In this document: positions 8,389 through 16,427 of the stretch, piece after piece | Position numbering within the stretch: position 1 is the stretch's first letter | How the letters are laid out: each line of letters starts with the position of its first letter | Origin: Lachnospiraceae bacterium | Lineage (GTDB): Bacteria; Bacillota; Clostridia; Lachnospirales; Lachnospiraceae | Direction of reading: 5' to 3' | NCBI GenBank assembly: GCA_021199475.1 | Contig: JAJQHZ010000089.1 | Span: 1-56,256 of the forward strand | Length of the DNA: 56,256 bases | Position numbers and translations under genes: made by a program | Notes under the pieces: model-generated | Database searches by the model: none | What the model was told of the DNA's origin: nothing | Seen by the model: only the letters and a program-made list of their open reading frames with translations

Positions 8389-9795
8389 ATGAAGGAAAAG
8401 ACCTGGGTTGAGGACGTCAACCGCAGTATTTATGATGTGAAAAATGAGGAGAAGGATGTCTACCGCCTGAAAGCGGGCCTGACGCCGGAGATTGTGTCGC
8501 AGATTTCCGATGAGAAGCATGACCCGCAGTGGATGCGGGAATTCCGGCAGAAGTCTCTTCAGATCTATAATGAGATCCCGGTGCCGGACTGGGGGCCGTC
8601 GATTGAGGGCCTGAATATGGACAAAATCGCGACCTACGTCCGGACAAATACGGATATGAAGGCGAGCTGGGAGGATGTGCCGGAGGATATCAAAAAGACA
8701 TTTGATCTGCTCGGCATTCCGCAGGCGGAGAAGGAATCGCTCGCCGGCGTCGGCGCACAGTATGATTCAGAGCTGGTCTATCACAATGTAAAGGCGGAGG
8801 TCGCGGCGCAGGGCGTGGTCTATACGGATATGGAAAGCGCACTGACGGGGGAGTACGCGGAGATGGTGAAGAGCCATTTCATGAAGCTGGTACCGCCGCG
8901 CGACCATAAGTTTGCGGCGCTGCACGGGGCAGTCTGGTCCGGCGGTTCGTTTGTCTATGTGCCGCCCGGTGTTAAGGTGGATATTCCGCTGCAGTCCTAT
9001 TTCCGGCTGAACGCGCCGGGAGCAGGGCAGTTCGAGCATACGCTGATTATCGTGGACGAGGGTGCGGACCTGCATTTTATTGAGGGCTGCTCGGCGCCGA
9101 AGTATAACGTAGCGAACCTGCACGCCGGCTGTGTGGAGCTGTTTGTCGGGGAAAATGCGCGGCTGCGCTATTCGACCATTGAAAACTGGTCGAAAAATAT
9201 GTACAATCTGAACACGAAACGCGCGAGAGTTGAGGCAGGCGGAAAGATTGAATGGGTGTCCGGCTCCTTCGGTTCCCATGTATCCTATCTGTATCCGATG
9301 AGCGTTCTCGCGGGAGACGGAGCACGGGCGGAATTTACCGGTGTCACATTTGCTGGAAAAGGGCAGAATCTGGATACCGGAGCGAAGATGATGCATCTTG
9401 CGCCCAATACGTCTTCCTATATGAACACGCGCTCGATTTCAAAGGGCGGCGGTATCAGCACCTTCCGCAGCTCTGTGACCGTGATGCCGAAAGCGAAGCA
9501 CAGCAAGTCGTCGGTTTCCTGCCAGTCTCTGATGCTGGACCGGATTTCCCGGTCGGACACGATACCGGCAATGGACATCCGCACCAGCGATGCGGACATC
9601 GGACATGAGGCGAAGATTGGGCGCATCAGTGACGATGCGGTCTTTTATCTGATGTCGCGCGGCATCCCGGAGGACGAGGCACGCGCGATGATCGTCAGCG
9701 GTTTCGCGGACAATGTCTCGAAGGAGCTGCCGGTCGAATATGCGGTGGAGATGAACAACCTGATCCGGATGGAGATGAAGGGCAGCATTGGGTAA
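8389..9795 (+). CDS. sufB: Fe-S cluster assembly protein SufB
   Basis: Scaffold subunit of the SufBCD complex on which Fe-S clusters are built; 468 aa, normal length. Family blocks are visible: GLTPEIV near residue 30, the SufB-specific stretch SGGSFVYVPPGVKVDIPLQ, GAGQFEHTLIIVDEGADLHF, EGCSAPKYN, and the C-terminal SRGIPEDEARAMIVSGFADN. Cys in EGCSAPKY is the position expected to receive sulfur or form cluster contacts. The start ATG 8389 sits close behind CGGAGA; the N-terminal residues fit the family and no better start is present. sufD follows after 25 bp. Confidence 0.96.
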   Translation: MKEKTWVEDVNRSIYDVKNEEKDVYRLKAGLTPEIVSQISDEKHDPQWMREFRQKSLQIYNEIPVPDWGPSIEGLNMDKIATYVRTNTDMKASWEDVPEDIKKTFDLLGIPQAEKESLAGVGAQYDSELVYHNVKAEVAAQGVVYTDMESALTGEYAEMVKSHFMKLVPPRDHKFAALHGAVWSGGSFVYVPPGVKVDIPLQSYFRLNAPGAGQFEHTLIIVDEGADLHFIEGCSAPKYNVANLHAGCVELFVGENARLRYSTIENWSKNMYNLNTKRARVEAGGKIEWVSGSFGSHVSYLYPMSVLAGDGARAEFTGVTFAGKGQNLDTGAKMMHLAPNTSSYMNTRSISKGGGISTFRSSVTVMPKAKHSKSSVSCQSLMLDRISRSDTIPAMDIRTSDADIGHEAKIGRISDDAVFYLMSRGIPEDEARAMIVSGFADNVSKELPVEYAVEMNNLIRMEMKGSIG

Positions 9796-9820
9796 ATCAG
9801 CTGACAGAAGGAGTGTTAAA

Positions 9821-11128
9821 ATGGGACTTGATATGACGATGAACCGGCTGCCTGCCCCGACCTGGAACTGGCTGCATGTGAACGAGGCCAGTCTGGCGGG
9901 CGCGTATGCGCCTGATGAAGGGCACATGGAAGCAGAGACGCCGGAGACGATACAATACCATGTGGTCAAAACCGGATGCATTGCGTTAAATGATGGGACC
10001 TCTGTGAATGATTCATCATCGAACGTTGATGCGGAGAAGGCGGCAGACGCAGCTGCGGGTTTGAATCCAGCCAGCATGGCTGCGAAGCTCGCGCAGATTC
10101 CCGGCGGTGTGGGATCGGACATGGAAGAGCTTAAGAAGCAGGGAAATTTCGACCTGCATCTCTGGACGATTGCCCGGGGGGTGAAAGAGAGCGAGCCGGT
10201 GCGGCTTCATTTTCGCTATGAAAATGGCGGGGCCGCGCAGAATGCCATCGGTGTGTACGCGCAGGAAGACAGCGAGATTACCGTGGTTATGGATTTCCGA
10301 GGCATAGACGATGCGAAATCGGTAAGTAAAACGATGGAAGGCGGTTTTGCCGGGCAATTGACAGAGAATGTGAAATCGGAGGCAGGGGCTGCCAAACAGA
10401 AAGACGGCTGTGAAAACAACGCTTTCGTGCAGACAGAGGAAACTGCTGGTACTGACGAGGCAGCTGAGGGTCTTGCGGCAATCCAGACAAAGATTTTTGC
10501 AGAAAAAGGTGCGAAGGTCACCCTTGTCCAGATTCAGAATCTGGAGGACGGATTTACCTTTATCAATGATGTCGGAGCTTCCTGTGCAGAAGGAGCTAAG
10601 ATGGAATCCATCCAGATCGTGCTGGGGGGCGGAGATACCTACATGGGTCTGCGCACGAACCTTGGTGCAAGGTCAGCGGCACTGGAGAGCAAAATCGGCT
10701 ACCTGCTGGATCACCATCAGAAGCTGGATGTGAACTATCTGGCATATCAGACTGGCGCGAAGACGACCAGCCGCATGGACGTCTCCGGAGTGCTGCGCGG
10801 CGCATCGCAGAAGCTGTTCCGCGGTACCATTGATTTCCGGAAGGGCTCGGAAGGCGCGAAGGGCGACGAGAAAGAGGACGTGCTGCTGTTCTCGGACGAT
10901 GTGGTGAACCGCACGGTACCGCTGATTCTCTGTGAGGAAGAGGATGTCGAGGGCAATCACGGGGCGACGATCGGCAGGCTTGACGAGTCGCTGCTGTTTT
11001 ACCTTTCCTCGCGCGGGATCGACGAAAAGGAAATCTATGAGATGATGGCGCGGGCGCGGATTGACGCGATCTGCAGCGGCATTTCGGACGAGAAAACGCA
11101 CCAGATGGTGCAGGAATTCCTCGCCTGA
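9821..11128 (+). CDS. sufD: Fe-S cluster assembly protein SufD
   Basis: Paralogue and partner of SufB in the SufBCD scaffold; 435 aa from ATG 9821, which lies behind AGAAGGAG (an in-frame start at 9788 would overlap sufB and lacks a site). The N-terminal third diverges, as is usual for SufD. The C-terminal beta-helix domain shows LLDHHQKLDVNY, a LRGASQKLFRGTIDFRKG block, a conserved HGATIGRLDESLLFYLSSRG and the final DEKEIYEMM. Between about residues 175 and 220 it carries an acidic, Ala/Glu-rich stretch that looks like a lineage insertion. Confidence 0.93.
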   Translation: MGLDMTMNRLPAPTWNWLHVNEASLAGAYAPDEGHMEAETPETIQYHVVKTGCIALNDGTSVNDSSSNVDAEKAADAAAGLNPASMAAKLAQIPGGVGSDMEELKKQGNFDLHLWTIARGVKESEPVRLHFRYENGGAAQNAIGVYAQEDSEITVVMDFRGIDDAKSVSKTMEGGFAGQLTENVKSEAGAAKQKDGCENNAFVQTEETAGTDEAAEGLAAIQTKIFAEKGAKVTLVQIQNLEDGFTFINDVGASCAEGAKMESIQIVLGGGDTYMGLRTNLGARSAALESKIGYLLDHHQKLDVNYLAYQTGAKTTSRMDVSGVLRGASQKLFRGTIDFRKGSEGAKGDEKEDVLLFSDDVVNRTVPLILCEEEDVEGNHGATIGRLDESLLFYLSSRGIDEKEIYEMMARARIDAICSGISDEKTHQMVQEFLA

Positions 11129-11324
11129 TGGGTGCCTGCTGTGGATCAGTGTTGTTTTCACCGGGTATTGGAATGAAACACTGGGTGGATAAGCACTCAG
11201 TGAATAAACATTCAGATAATGGTAGGAGAAGGGAAACATGGTGAAGCTGCGCGATCGTTGACAGCGTAATTGAATGAAACAAAGGACGACAGGTTCGTTT
11301 ATAAAAAAGAAGGGAACCAGAAAC

Positions 11325-12563
11325 ATGGCAGAGAATTGCAGCGAATGGAGCATTGATGAAATCCGTCGGGAGTTTCCGCTTCTCCAGAATACGGATTACG
11401 CGTATCTGGATAACGCGGCGACCTCTCAGAAGCCGAAGGTGGTACTGGACGCGGTGCGGGATTTCTATGAGACGAAGAATGCCAACCCGTTCCGCGGCCT
11501 GTATCCGCTGAGCGAGGCGGCGACGGAAGCGTATGAGGATGCGCGGCGGACGGTGAAGGAGTTTATTCACGCGAAGAGCACGGAGGAAATTATCTTTACC
11601 CGGAACGCGTCGGAGAGCTTGAATCTGGTGGCGTACAGCCTGGGCAGCATACTGCTGGAGCCGGGAGATGAGATCGTGGTGAGTATCGCGGAGCATCACA
11701 GCAATATGCTCCCCTGGCGGCAGGCGGCGGACCGGGCCGGCGCGAAGGTGGTTTATCTGGAGTGCGGCGGGGACGGCAGCTTTACGGAAGAGGGACTGCT
11801 CTCAGTGCTTGGCGAGCGGACAAAGCTGGTTGCGATGACGCAGGTCTCGAACGTATTTGGCCGGGAAAACGATATCCGGCGGTTTGCTAAGGTCTGTCAT
11901 GAGCGCGGCATTGTGTTTGTGGCGGATGGGGCGCAGAGTGTGCCGCATATGGCGGTTGACGTTCAGGATCTGGATGTGGATTTTCTGGCATTTTCCGGTC
12001 ATAAAATGCTCGCACCGGACGGAATCGGTGTATTATACGGCAAGAAGAAATGGCTGAAAAAGATGCCGCCGTTTTTGAGCGGCGGAGAAATGATTGAGTC
12101 GGTGACCCGCGACCGGGTGATCTACGCGGAGCTTCCGCACAAATTCGAGGCGGGAACAGTGAACGCAGGCGGTGCTGTGGGACTCGCGGAGGCGATTCGC
12201 TATATGCAGCAGCTTGGACTGGACTGGATTGAAGAAAGGGAGAGAGCTGTGACCTCTCTGGCCTATTCCAGAATGAAAAAGATTCCCGGCGTTCACATCC
12301 TGGGCAGTGAAAATCCGGATGAGCACCATGGCATCCTTACCTTCACAGTGGACGGCGTCCACCCGCATGACGTCTCGGAAATCCTGAGTGCTTCGAAGAT
12401 TGCGGTGCGGGCAGGGCACCACTGCGCACAGCCGCTGATGCAGCAGCTGCACGTCGGATCGACGACGCGCGCCAGTCTGATGTTTTATAATACAGAAGAG
12501 GAAGTCATCCGTTTTACAGATGCCCTTGGAGCAGTGAGGAGGGAAATGGGATATGGAGAGTAG
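11325..12563 (+). CDS. sufS: cysteine desulfurase SufS (group II)
   Basis: PLP-dependent enzyme that takes sulfur from L-cysteine for cluster assembly; 412 aa. The PLP lysine is Lys227 in FSGHKMLAPDG and the persulfide cysteine is Cys367 in VRAGHHCAQPLM, the group II arrangement. ATG 11325 is preceded by GAAGGGA; an in-frame ATG at 11274 would add 17 residues with no family counterpart. The 196-bp gap after sufD includes a similar GGAGAAGGGAAACATG at 11223-11240 that opens only a seven-residue frame. Its C-terminus overlaps sufU by 11 bp. Confidence 0.95.
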   Translation: MAENCSEWSIDEIRREFPLLQNTDYAYLDNAATSQKPKVVLDAVRDFYETKNANPFRGLYPLSEAATEAYEDARRTVKEFIHAKSTEEIIFTRNASESLNLVAYSLGSILLEPGDEIVVSIAEHHSNMLPWRQAADRAGAKVVYLECGGDGSFTEEGLLSVLGERTKLVAMTQVSNVFGRENDIRRFAKVCHERGIVFVADGAQSVPHMAVDVQDLDVDFLAFSGHKMLAPDGIGVLYGKKKWLKKMPPFLSGGEMIESVTRDRVIYAELPHKFEAGTVNAGGAVGLAEAIRYMQQLGLDWIEERERAVTSLAYSRMKKIPGVHILGSENPDEHHGILTFTVDGVHPHDVSEILSASKIAVRAGHHCAQPLMQQLHVGSTTRASLMFYNTEEEVIRFTDALGAVRREMGYGE

Positions 12564-12987
12564 GACCTTTTACAACGAGATTTTGATTGATCACAACCAG
12601 CATCCGGGTCATAAGCATGAGCTGGAGGGCGCGAATCTGGTGCTGGAGGGCGTAAATCCGAGCTGCGGCGACGACATTTTCCTGCATCTTAAGGTGGAAA
12701 ATGATACTATTGTAGATGGCTCCTTTGTCGGGGACGGCTGTGCGATTTCGCAGGCGTCCGCGGACATGATGCTTGATCTGATCATCGGGAAATCCACGGA
12801 AGAGGCAAAGCGTCTCGCGGATATTTTCAAGCGGATGATCCATGGTGAGATCACAGAGGAGGAGCTCGAGGAGCTCGAGGAGGCCGGAGCCCTTCAGGAT
12901 ATATCCCATATGCCGGCGCGGGTAAAGTGCGCAATGCTTGGGTGGCGAACCATGAATGAGTTGCTGGCAGACGAAGAGGATGAATGA
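12553..12987 (+). CDS. sufU: SufU-type sulfur acceptor (IscU-like)
   Basis: Zinc-bound sulfurtransferase partner of SufS in Gram-positive bacteria; 144 aa. The metal and sulfur-transfer residues are in place: Cys38 and Asp40 in NPSCGDD, Cys63 in GDGCAISQASADMM, and Cys126 in RVKCAMLGW. The extra segment of 18-20 residues that separates SufU from IscU lies between the second and third cysteines and includes a Glu-rich helix encoded by repeated GAGGAGCTC codons. Translation should be coupled to sufS. It ends the suf operon before a terminator. Confidence 0.94.
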   Translation: MESRTFYNEILIDHNQHPGHKHELEGANLVLEGVNPSCGDDIFLHLKVENDTIVDGSFVGDGCAISQASADMMLDLIIGKSTEEAKRLADIFKRMIHGEITEEELEELEEAGALQDISHMPARVKCAMLGWRTMNELLADEEDE

Positions 12988-13017
12988 AAATATTTATGTG
13001 ATAGCAGAAAACCAGAT

Positions 13018-13043
13018 AAAACGTCCTTCGGGGCGTTTTTCTT
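13018..13043 (+). terminator. Rho-independent terminator of the suf operon
   Basis: Stem ACGTCC / GGGCGT closed by a TTCG tetraloop and followed by five T. Confidence 0.85.
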
Positions 13044-13100
13044 TGGACGATTCAGAACGGTTTTCTGCATCGTTCGGTAAAAGACCTGATTTCGGTTTAT

Positions 13101-13265
13101 CTAGTAGACCGTATCGTAAGTACTTGTGCATAATGCGCAGAATGTTTTGTCGAGAGTGCGACACAAAAACCGCAGGCGTAGCGAGCTACGTCGAGGATTT
13201 TTGTGTCGTGCTATCGGCGAAACAGGCAAGCAGAATGCACATGGAATTACGATACGGGCTACTAG
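13101..13265 (+). repeat. 165-bp palindromic dispersed repeat, copy 1
   Basis: Begins CTAGTAGACCGTATCGTAAG and ends with CGATACGGGCTACTAG, an imperfect terminal inverted repeat of about 33 bp. The interior is also self-complementary: CGACACAAAAA (13159-13169) against TTTTTGTGTCG, and GTTTTGTCGA against TCGGCGAAAC with G-U type exchanges. The whole unit could fold as one long hairpin. It is matched in reverse orientation at 40955-41119 with 161 of 165 bases equal. It fills most of the gap between the suf terminator and the MFS gene. The reading frames across it are by-products of the repeat, not genes. Confidence 0.9.
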
Positions 13266-13306
13266 GCAAGGGAGTATGAAAAGGGAAGGAATTCGCAGGA
13301 GTATTT

Positions 13307-14491
13307 ATGAAATTTCAATATAAGCACACCGTTTACGCCTGCTTCATCGGTTATATCGTACAGGCGATTATCAACAATTTTGCGCCCCTTCTGTTTCTGA
13401 CCTTTCAGTCACAGTATGGGATTACATTGGACCGGATTGCGCTTTTGACCGGACTGAATTTTGCCATTCAGCTGCTGGTCGATCTGCTGTCGGCGAAATT
13501 TGCGGACAAAATCGGCTACCGGCCGTGCATCATCGGTGCGCATGTTTTTTCCGCTGCCGGCCTGATTTTGCTGGCAGTCTTACCGGATTTACTGCCGAAC
13601 GCTTATGCGGGACTGTGCGCGGCAGTCGTGATGTATGCGCTGGGCGGCGGTCTTTTGGAGGTGCTGGTCAGCCCGATCATGGAGGCCTGCCCGGGCGATG
13701 AGAAGGCAAAGGCGATGAGTCTGCTGCATTCCTTTTACTGCTGGGGGCATGTCGGTGTTGTGTTGCTTTCCAGTCTGTTTTTTGCTCTGTTTGGTATCCG
13801 GAACTGGAAGATCATGGCGGTCATCTGGGCGATTGTGCCGATCGTGAATGCTCTGCTTTTCTCAAAGGTGCCGATCGGCTCGCTGCTCGAAGAAGGCGAG
13901 AGCGGACTTAGCATCCGCCAGCTGGCGTCGATGGGCTCGTTCTGGATTTTCATGCTGCTGATGGCCTGCGCGGGCTCGTGTGAGCAGGCCGTGAGTCAGT
14001 GGGCAAGTGCCTATGCGGAGAGCGGCCTGCACGTATCGAAGACCGTCGGCGATCTCGCAGGACCGCTCCTTTTCGCGGTGACGATGGGCAGCGCCCGGCT
14101 GTTTTACGGAAAATGCGGAGAAAAAATTGATCTCAGGAAATTCATGTGGGCGAGTGGTCTGCTCTGCCTGTGCAGCTATCTGATCATCGGCCTGTCCTCC
14201 CTTCCGGTTCTTGGCTTCCTTGGCTGTGCACTCTGCGGGCTTTCGGTCGGAATCCTCTGGCCCGGTACCTTCAGCCTCGGTACCAGAGGAATTCCGAAGG
14301 GCGGCACAGCGATGTTTGCCCTGTTTGCTTTGGCCGGAGATGTCGGCTGCAGCAGCGGCCCGACCTTTGTGGGAACGATGGCGAACCGGTTCGGCGGGCA
14401 GTTGAACCTCGGCATCTTCGCCGGAATCGTATTCCCGATTTTGCTGCTGATTGGATTGGCGCTGGAGAGAAGGCAGGAGGTTCGTCTATGA
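13307..14491 (+). CDS. MFS transporter (fucose permease-like)
   Basis: Twelve-segment membrane transporter, 394 aa. The loop after the second membrane segment, SAKFADKIGYRPCIIG, is the MFS motif A position, and the layout (short cytoplasmic N-terminus, long central loop with LLEEGESGLSIRQL near residues 195-208) fits FHS/FucP-like members. The start follows GCAGGAG. Its stop overlaps the start of the next gene by 4 bp, so the two products are probably made together. The substrate cannot be told from sequence. The gene lies 42 bp after the palindromic repeat, and I see no clear promoter of its own outside it. Confidence 0.85.
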   Translation: MKFQYKHTVYACFIGYIVQAIINNFAPLLFLTFQSQYGITLDRIALLTGLNFAIQLLVDLLSAKFADKIGYRPCIIGAHVFSAAGLILLAVLPDLLPNAYAGLCAAVVMYALGGGLLEVLVSPIMEACPGDEKAKAMSLLHSFYCWGHVGVVLLSSLFFALFGIRNWKIMAVIWAIVPIVNALLFSKVPIGSLLEEGESGLSIRQLASMGSFWIFMLLMACAGSCEQAVSQWASAYAESGLHVSKTVGDLAGPLLFAVTMGSARLFYGKCGEKIDLRKFMWASGLLCLCSYLIIGLSSLPVLGFLGCALCGLSVGILWPGTFSLGTRGIPKGGTAMFALFALAGDVGCSSGPTFVGTMANRFGGQLNLGIFAGIVFPILLLIGLALERRQEVRL

Positions 14492-16347
14492 CCCGGGGAA
14501 TCACAAAGAAAATTTATCTGGAACTGACGCCGCCGACCGAGGAGGACAACCGCTCCGCCCAGAAGCGTATTCTGGATGCAGCCGAACTCGTTCTTTCCTC
14601 CGAAGCGGGCAGGACACAGACTTCTCCAGAGGATTCTATGCCAATAAAAATGCCATTGCCTGTCATGCGTATTCTGCATCCACTCTGTGAGGAGGCGGGC
14701 TGGAAGCTGACGGCTTCGCTTGCTTGGGATGGATGCCAGTGGGAGGTTGTTGCTCTGGAAGCAGGCGATACCTGTGAGCAGCATTATGGTCTGGCGGTTG
14801 ATCTCGGAAGCACTACGATTGTGATGCAGCTGATCGACTGCAATTGCGGAACTGTGCTTGCACAGGAGAGTGCGTACAACCGGCAGATTGCGTTCGGCGA
14901 GGATATTCTGACGCGGATTTTTTACAGCAAGGACAATCCGGAGCATCTGGAGGAGATCCGGCGGGCGACGATCGACACGATTGTGGAACTGATGGAGACG
15001 CTGGAGCAGAAGACGGGGCTCCCGATTAAGAAGGATATCCAATCAGATACTGGTGTTTCCACAGTGGCGGGTGTACAGACCGACATTGGCTTCCCATCAG
15101 GACTGGATGCGCAGACGGAAAGGAAAGCCGGTTGGGGGCAGTGCATCTCCATGGTCGTGGCCGGTAACACCACGATGATTCATTTCCTGCTCGGGCTGGA
15201 TGCATTTTGCGTGTTTTCATCTCCGTACGCAGTACTTGCGGATCAGCCTGGATTTCTGAAGGCCGTGGATCTGGATCTTCCTCTGTCCGGATATGTGTAT
15301 TGTTATCCGGGAAAGGCGAACTATCTCGGCGGCGATATTATCAGCGGAATGGTGGCGACCGGCATGCACCGCCGGGAGTCGATCTCGCTGTTTTTCGACG
15401 TGGGGACAAACGGGGAGCTGGTCGTTGGCAATAAGGAGTTTCTGCTCTGCGGGGCCGGTGCTGCGGGACCGGCGTTGGAGGGCGGTGTCGTGAAGACCGG
15501 CATGCGCGCGGCGAACGGTGCAGTGCAGCATATAAAGCTGGTGAAATGCGACCGGGAACGGAAAGCGCTGCATGGTGATGAGGACAAATTCATTGTGAAC
15601 GTTCGGTCACACGGGCAGGCAGAGATCGGTTATGAGCTGATGTGTGATGTCATCGGCGGCGGTGCGCCGAAAGGAATCTGCGGCTCCGGTATTATCGACC
15701 TGATTTCAGAGCTGTTCCTGCATGGAATCCTGGATCTGCGCGGGAAACTGGTACCGGAGAATTCAGACGCGGTGGTCTGGAAAATGCGGGAAGAGAGGGA
15801 GGAGCGTGCGGATGGGGAAAATAAATCGTCCGCAGACTGCGGATGCGTACCATCGGATCTGGTTGCGGAGATAAAAGAGGCCGGGAGGATGACCGAAGGA
15901 AATGGTGAGTACGCATTTTGCTACGCGCCGGGTCTCTGGTTTTATCAGAGCGATATCCACGAATTCATCCGCACAAAGGCGGCCGCCTACACGATGATGG
16001 AGTACCTGCTCTCCGAGACCGGGATGGGTCTGGATGAGGTGAGCGACTTTTACATGGCGGGCGCGTTCGGTTCTCATGTCGATAAAACGTCCGCAGTAAA
16101 CATTGGCATGTACCCGGATGTCGATCCGGAAAAAATCCACGCGGAGGGAAATACTTCCCTTGCAGGTGCGCGGATGTTTTTGCTGGACCGCGCGATTTCA
16201 GAAGAGTTGCCCGGGATTCTGGATCTGATGACGTATGTACAGTTTGGCGCGGTAGAGGATTTCCTGGAAAAAATGACGGCGGCTTCCGCACTTCCGCACA
16301 CAGATCTGGATCGCTATCCGTCCGTAATGAAGCGATTGATGAATTGA
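14488..16347 (+). CDS. RACo-like ASKHA-fold ATPase without the ferredoxin domain (DUF4445 type)
   Basis: 619 aa. The C-terminal two thirds match the ATP-dependent reductive activators of corrinoid proteins (RACo/RamA type): phosphate-1 loop GLAVDLGSTTIVM at about residues 101-113, then VVAGNTTMIHFLLG, DVGTNGELVVG, GAAGPALEGGVVKTGM, GICGSGIIDLISE, and FYMAGAFGSHVDKTSAVNIG near the end. Classical RACo proteins carry an N-terminal 2Fe-2S ferredoxin domain; here the first 95 residues have no cysteine cluster, so an outside electron donor would be needed if the role is kept. No methyltransferase or corrinoid protein lies nearby. It overlaps the MFS gene. Variable segments at residues 190-213 and 435-465 look like lineage insertions. 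Confidence 0.82.
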   Translation: MTRGITKKIYLELTPPTEEDNRSAQKRILDAAELVLSSEAGRTQTSPEDSMPIKMPLPVMRILHPLCEEAGWKLTASLAWDGCQWEVVALEAGDTCEQHYGLAVDLGSTTIVMQLIDCNCGTVLAQESAYNRQIAFGEDILTRIFYSKDNPEHLEEIRRATIDTIVELMETLEQKTGLPIKKDIQSDTGVSTVAGVQTDIGFPSGLDAQTERKAGWGQCISMVVAGNTTMIHFLLGLDAFCVFSSPYAVLADQPGFLKAVDLDLPLSGYVYCYPGKANYLGGDIISGMVATGMHRRESISLFFDVGTNGELVVGNKEFLLCGAGAAGPALEGGVVKTGMRAANGAVQHIKLVKCDRERKALHGDEDKFIVNVRSHGQAEIGYELMCDVIGGGAPKGICGSGIIDLISELFLHGILDLRGKLVPENSDAVVWKMREEREERADGENKSSADCGCVPSDLVAEIKEAGRMTEGNGEYAFCYAPGLWFYQSDIHEFIRTKAAAYTMMEYLLSETGMGLDEVSDFYMAGAFGSHVDKTSAVNIGMYPDVDPEKIHAEGNTSLAGARMFLLDRAISEELPGILDLMTYVQFGAVEDFLEKMTAASALPHTDLDRYPSVMKRLMN

Positions 16348-16366
16348 AAGCTTTCCATTTTGATGC

Positions 16367-16395
16367 TTGAATCACGTTTCTCCATATGGTAATCT
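16367..16395 (+). promoter_or_regulatory. probable sigma-A promoter of the debranching-enzyme gene
   Basis: TTGAAT at 16367-16372, 17-bp spacer, TAATCT at 16390-16395, about 30 bp before the coding start. Confidence 0.5.
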
Positions 16396-16427
16396 ATTTA
16401 TAAACAATTTTTTATGGAGTGAAGGAC

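Noticed and set aside
13125-13279. Open frames across the 165-bp repeat (here and at 40944-41225) that look like a conserved small protein
   Set aside because: The same peptide text arises from both repeat copies because the DNA repeats; there is no ribosome binding site and the element is palindromic, so it is not treated as a gene.
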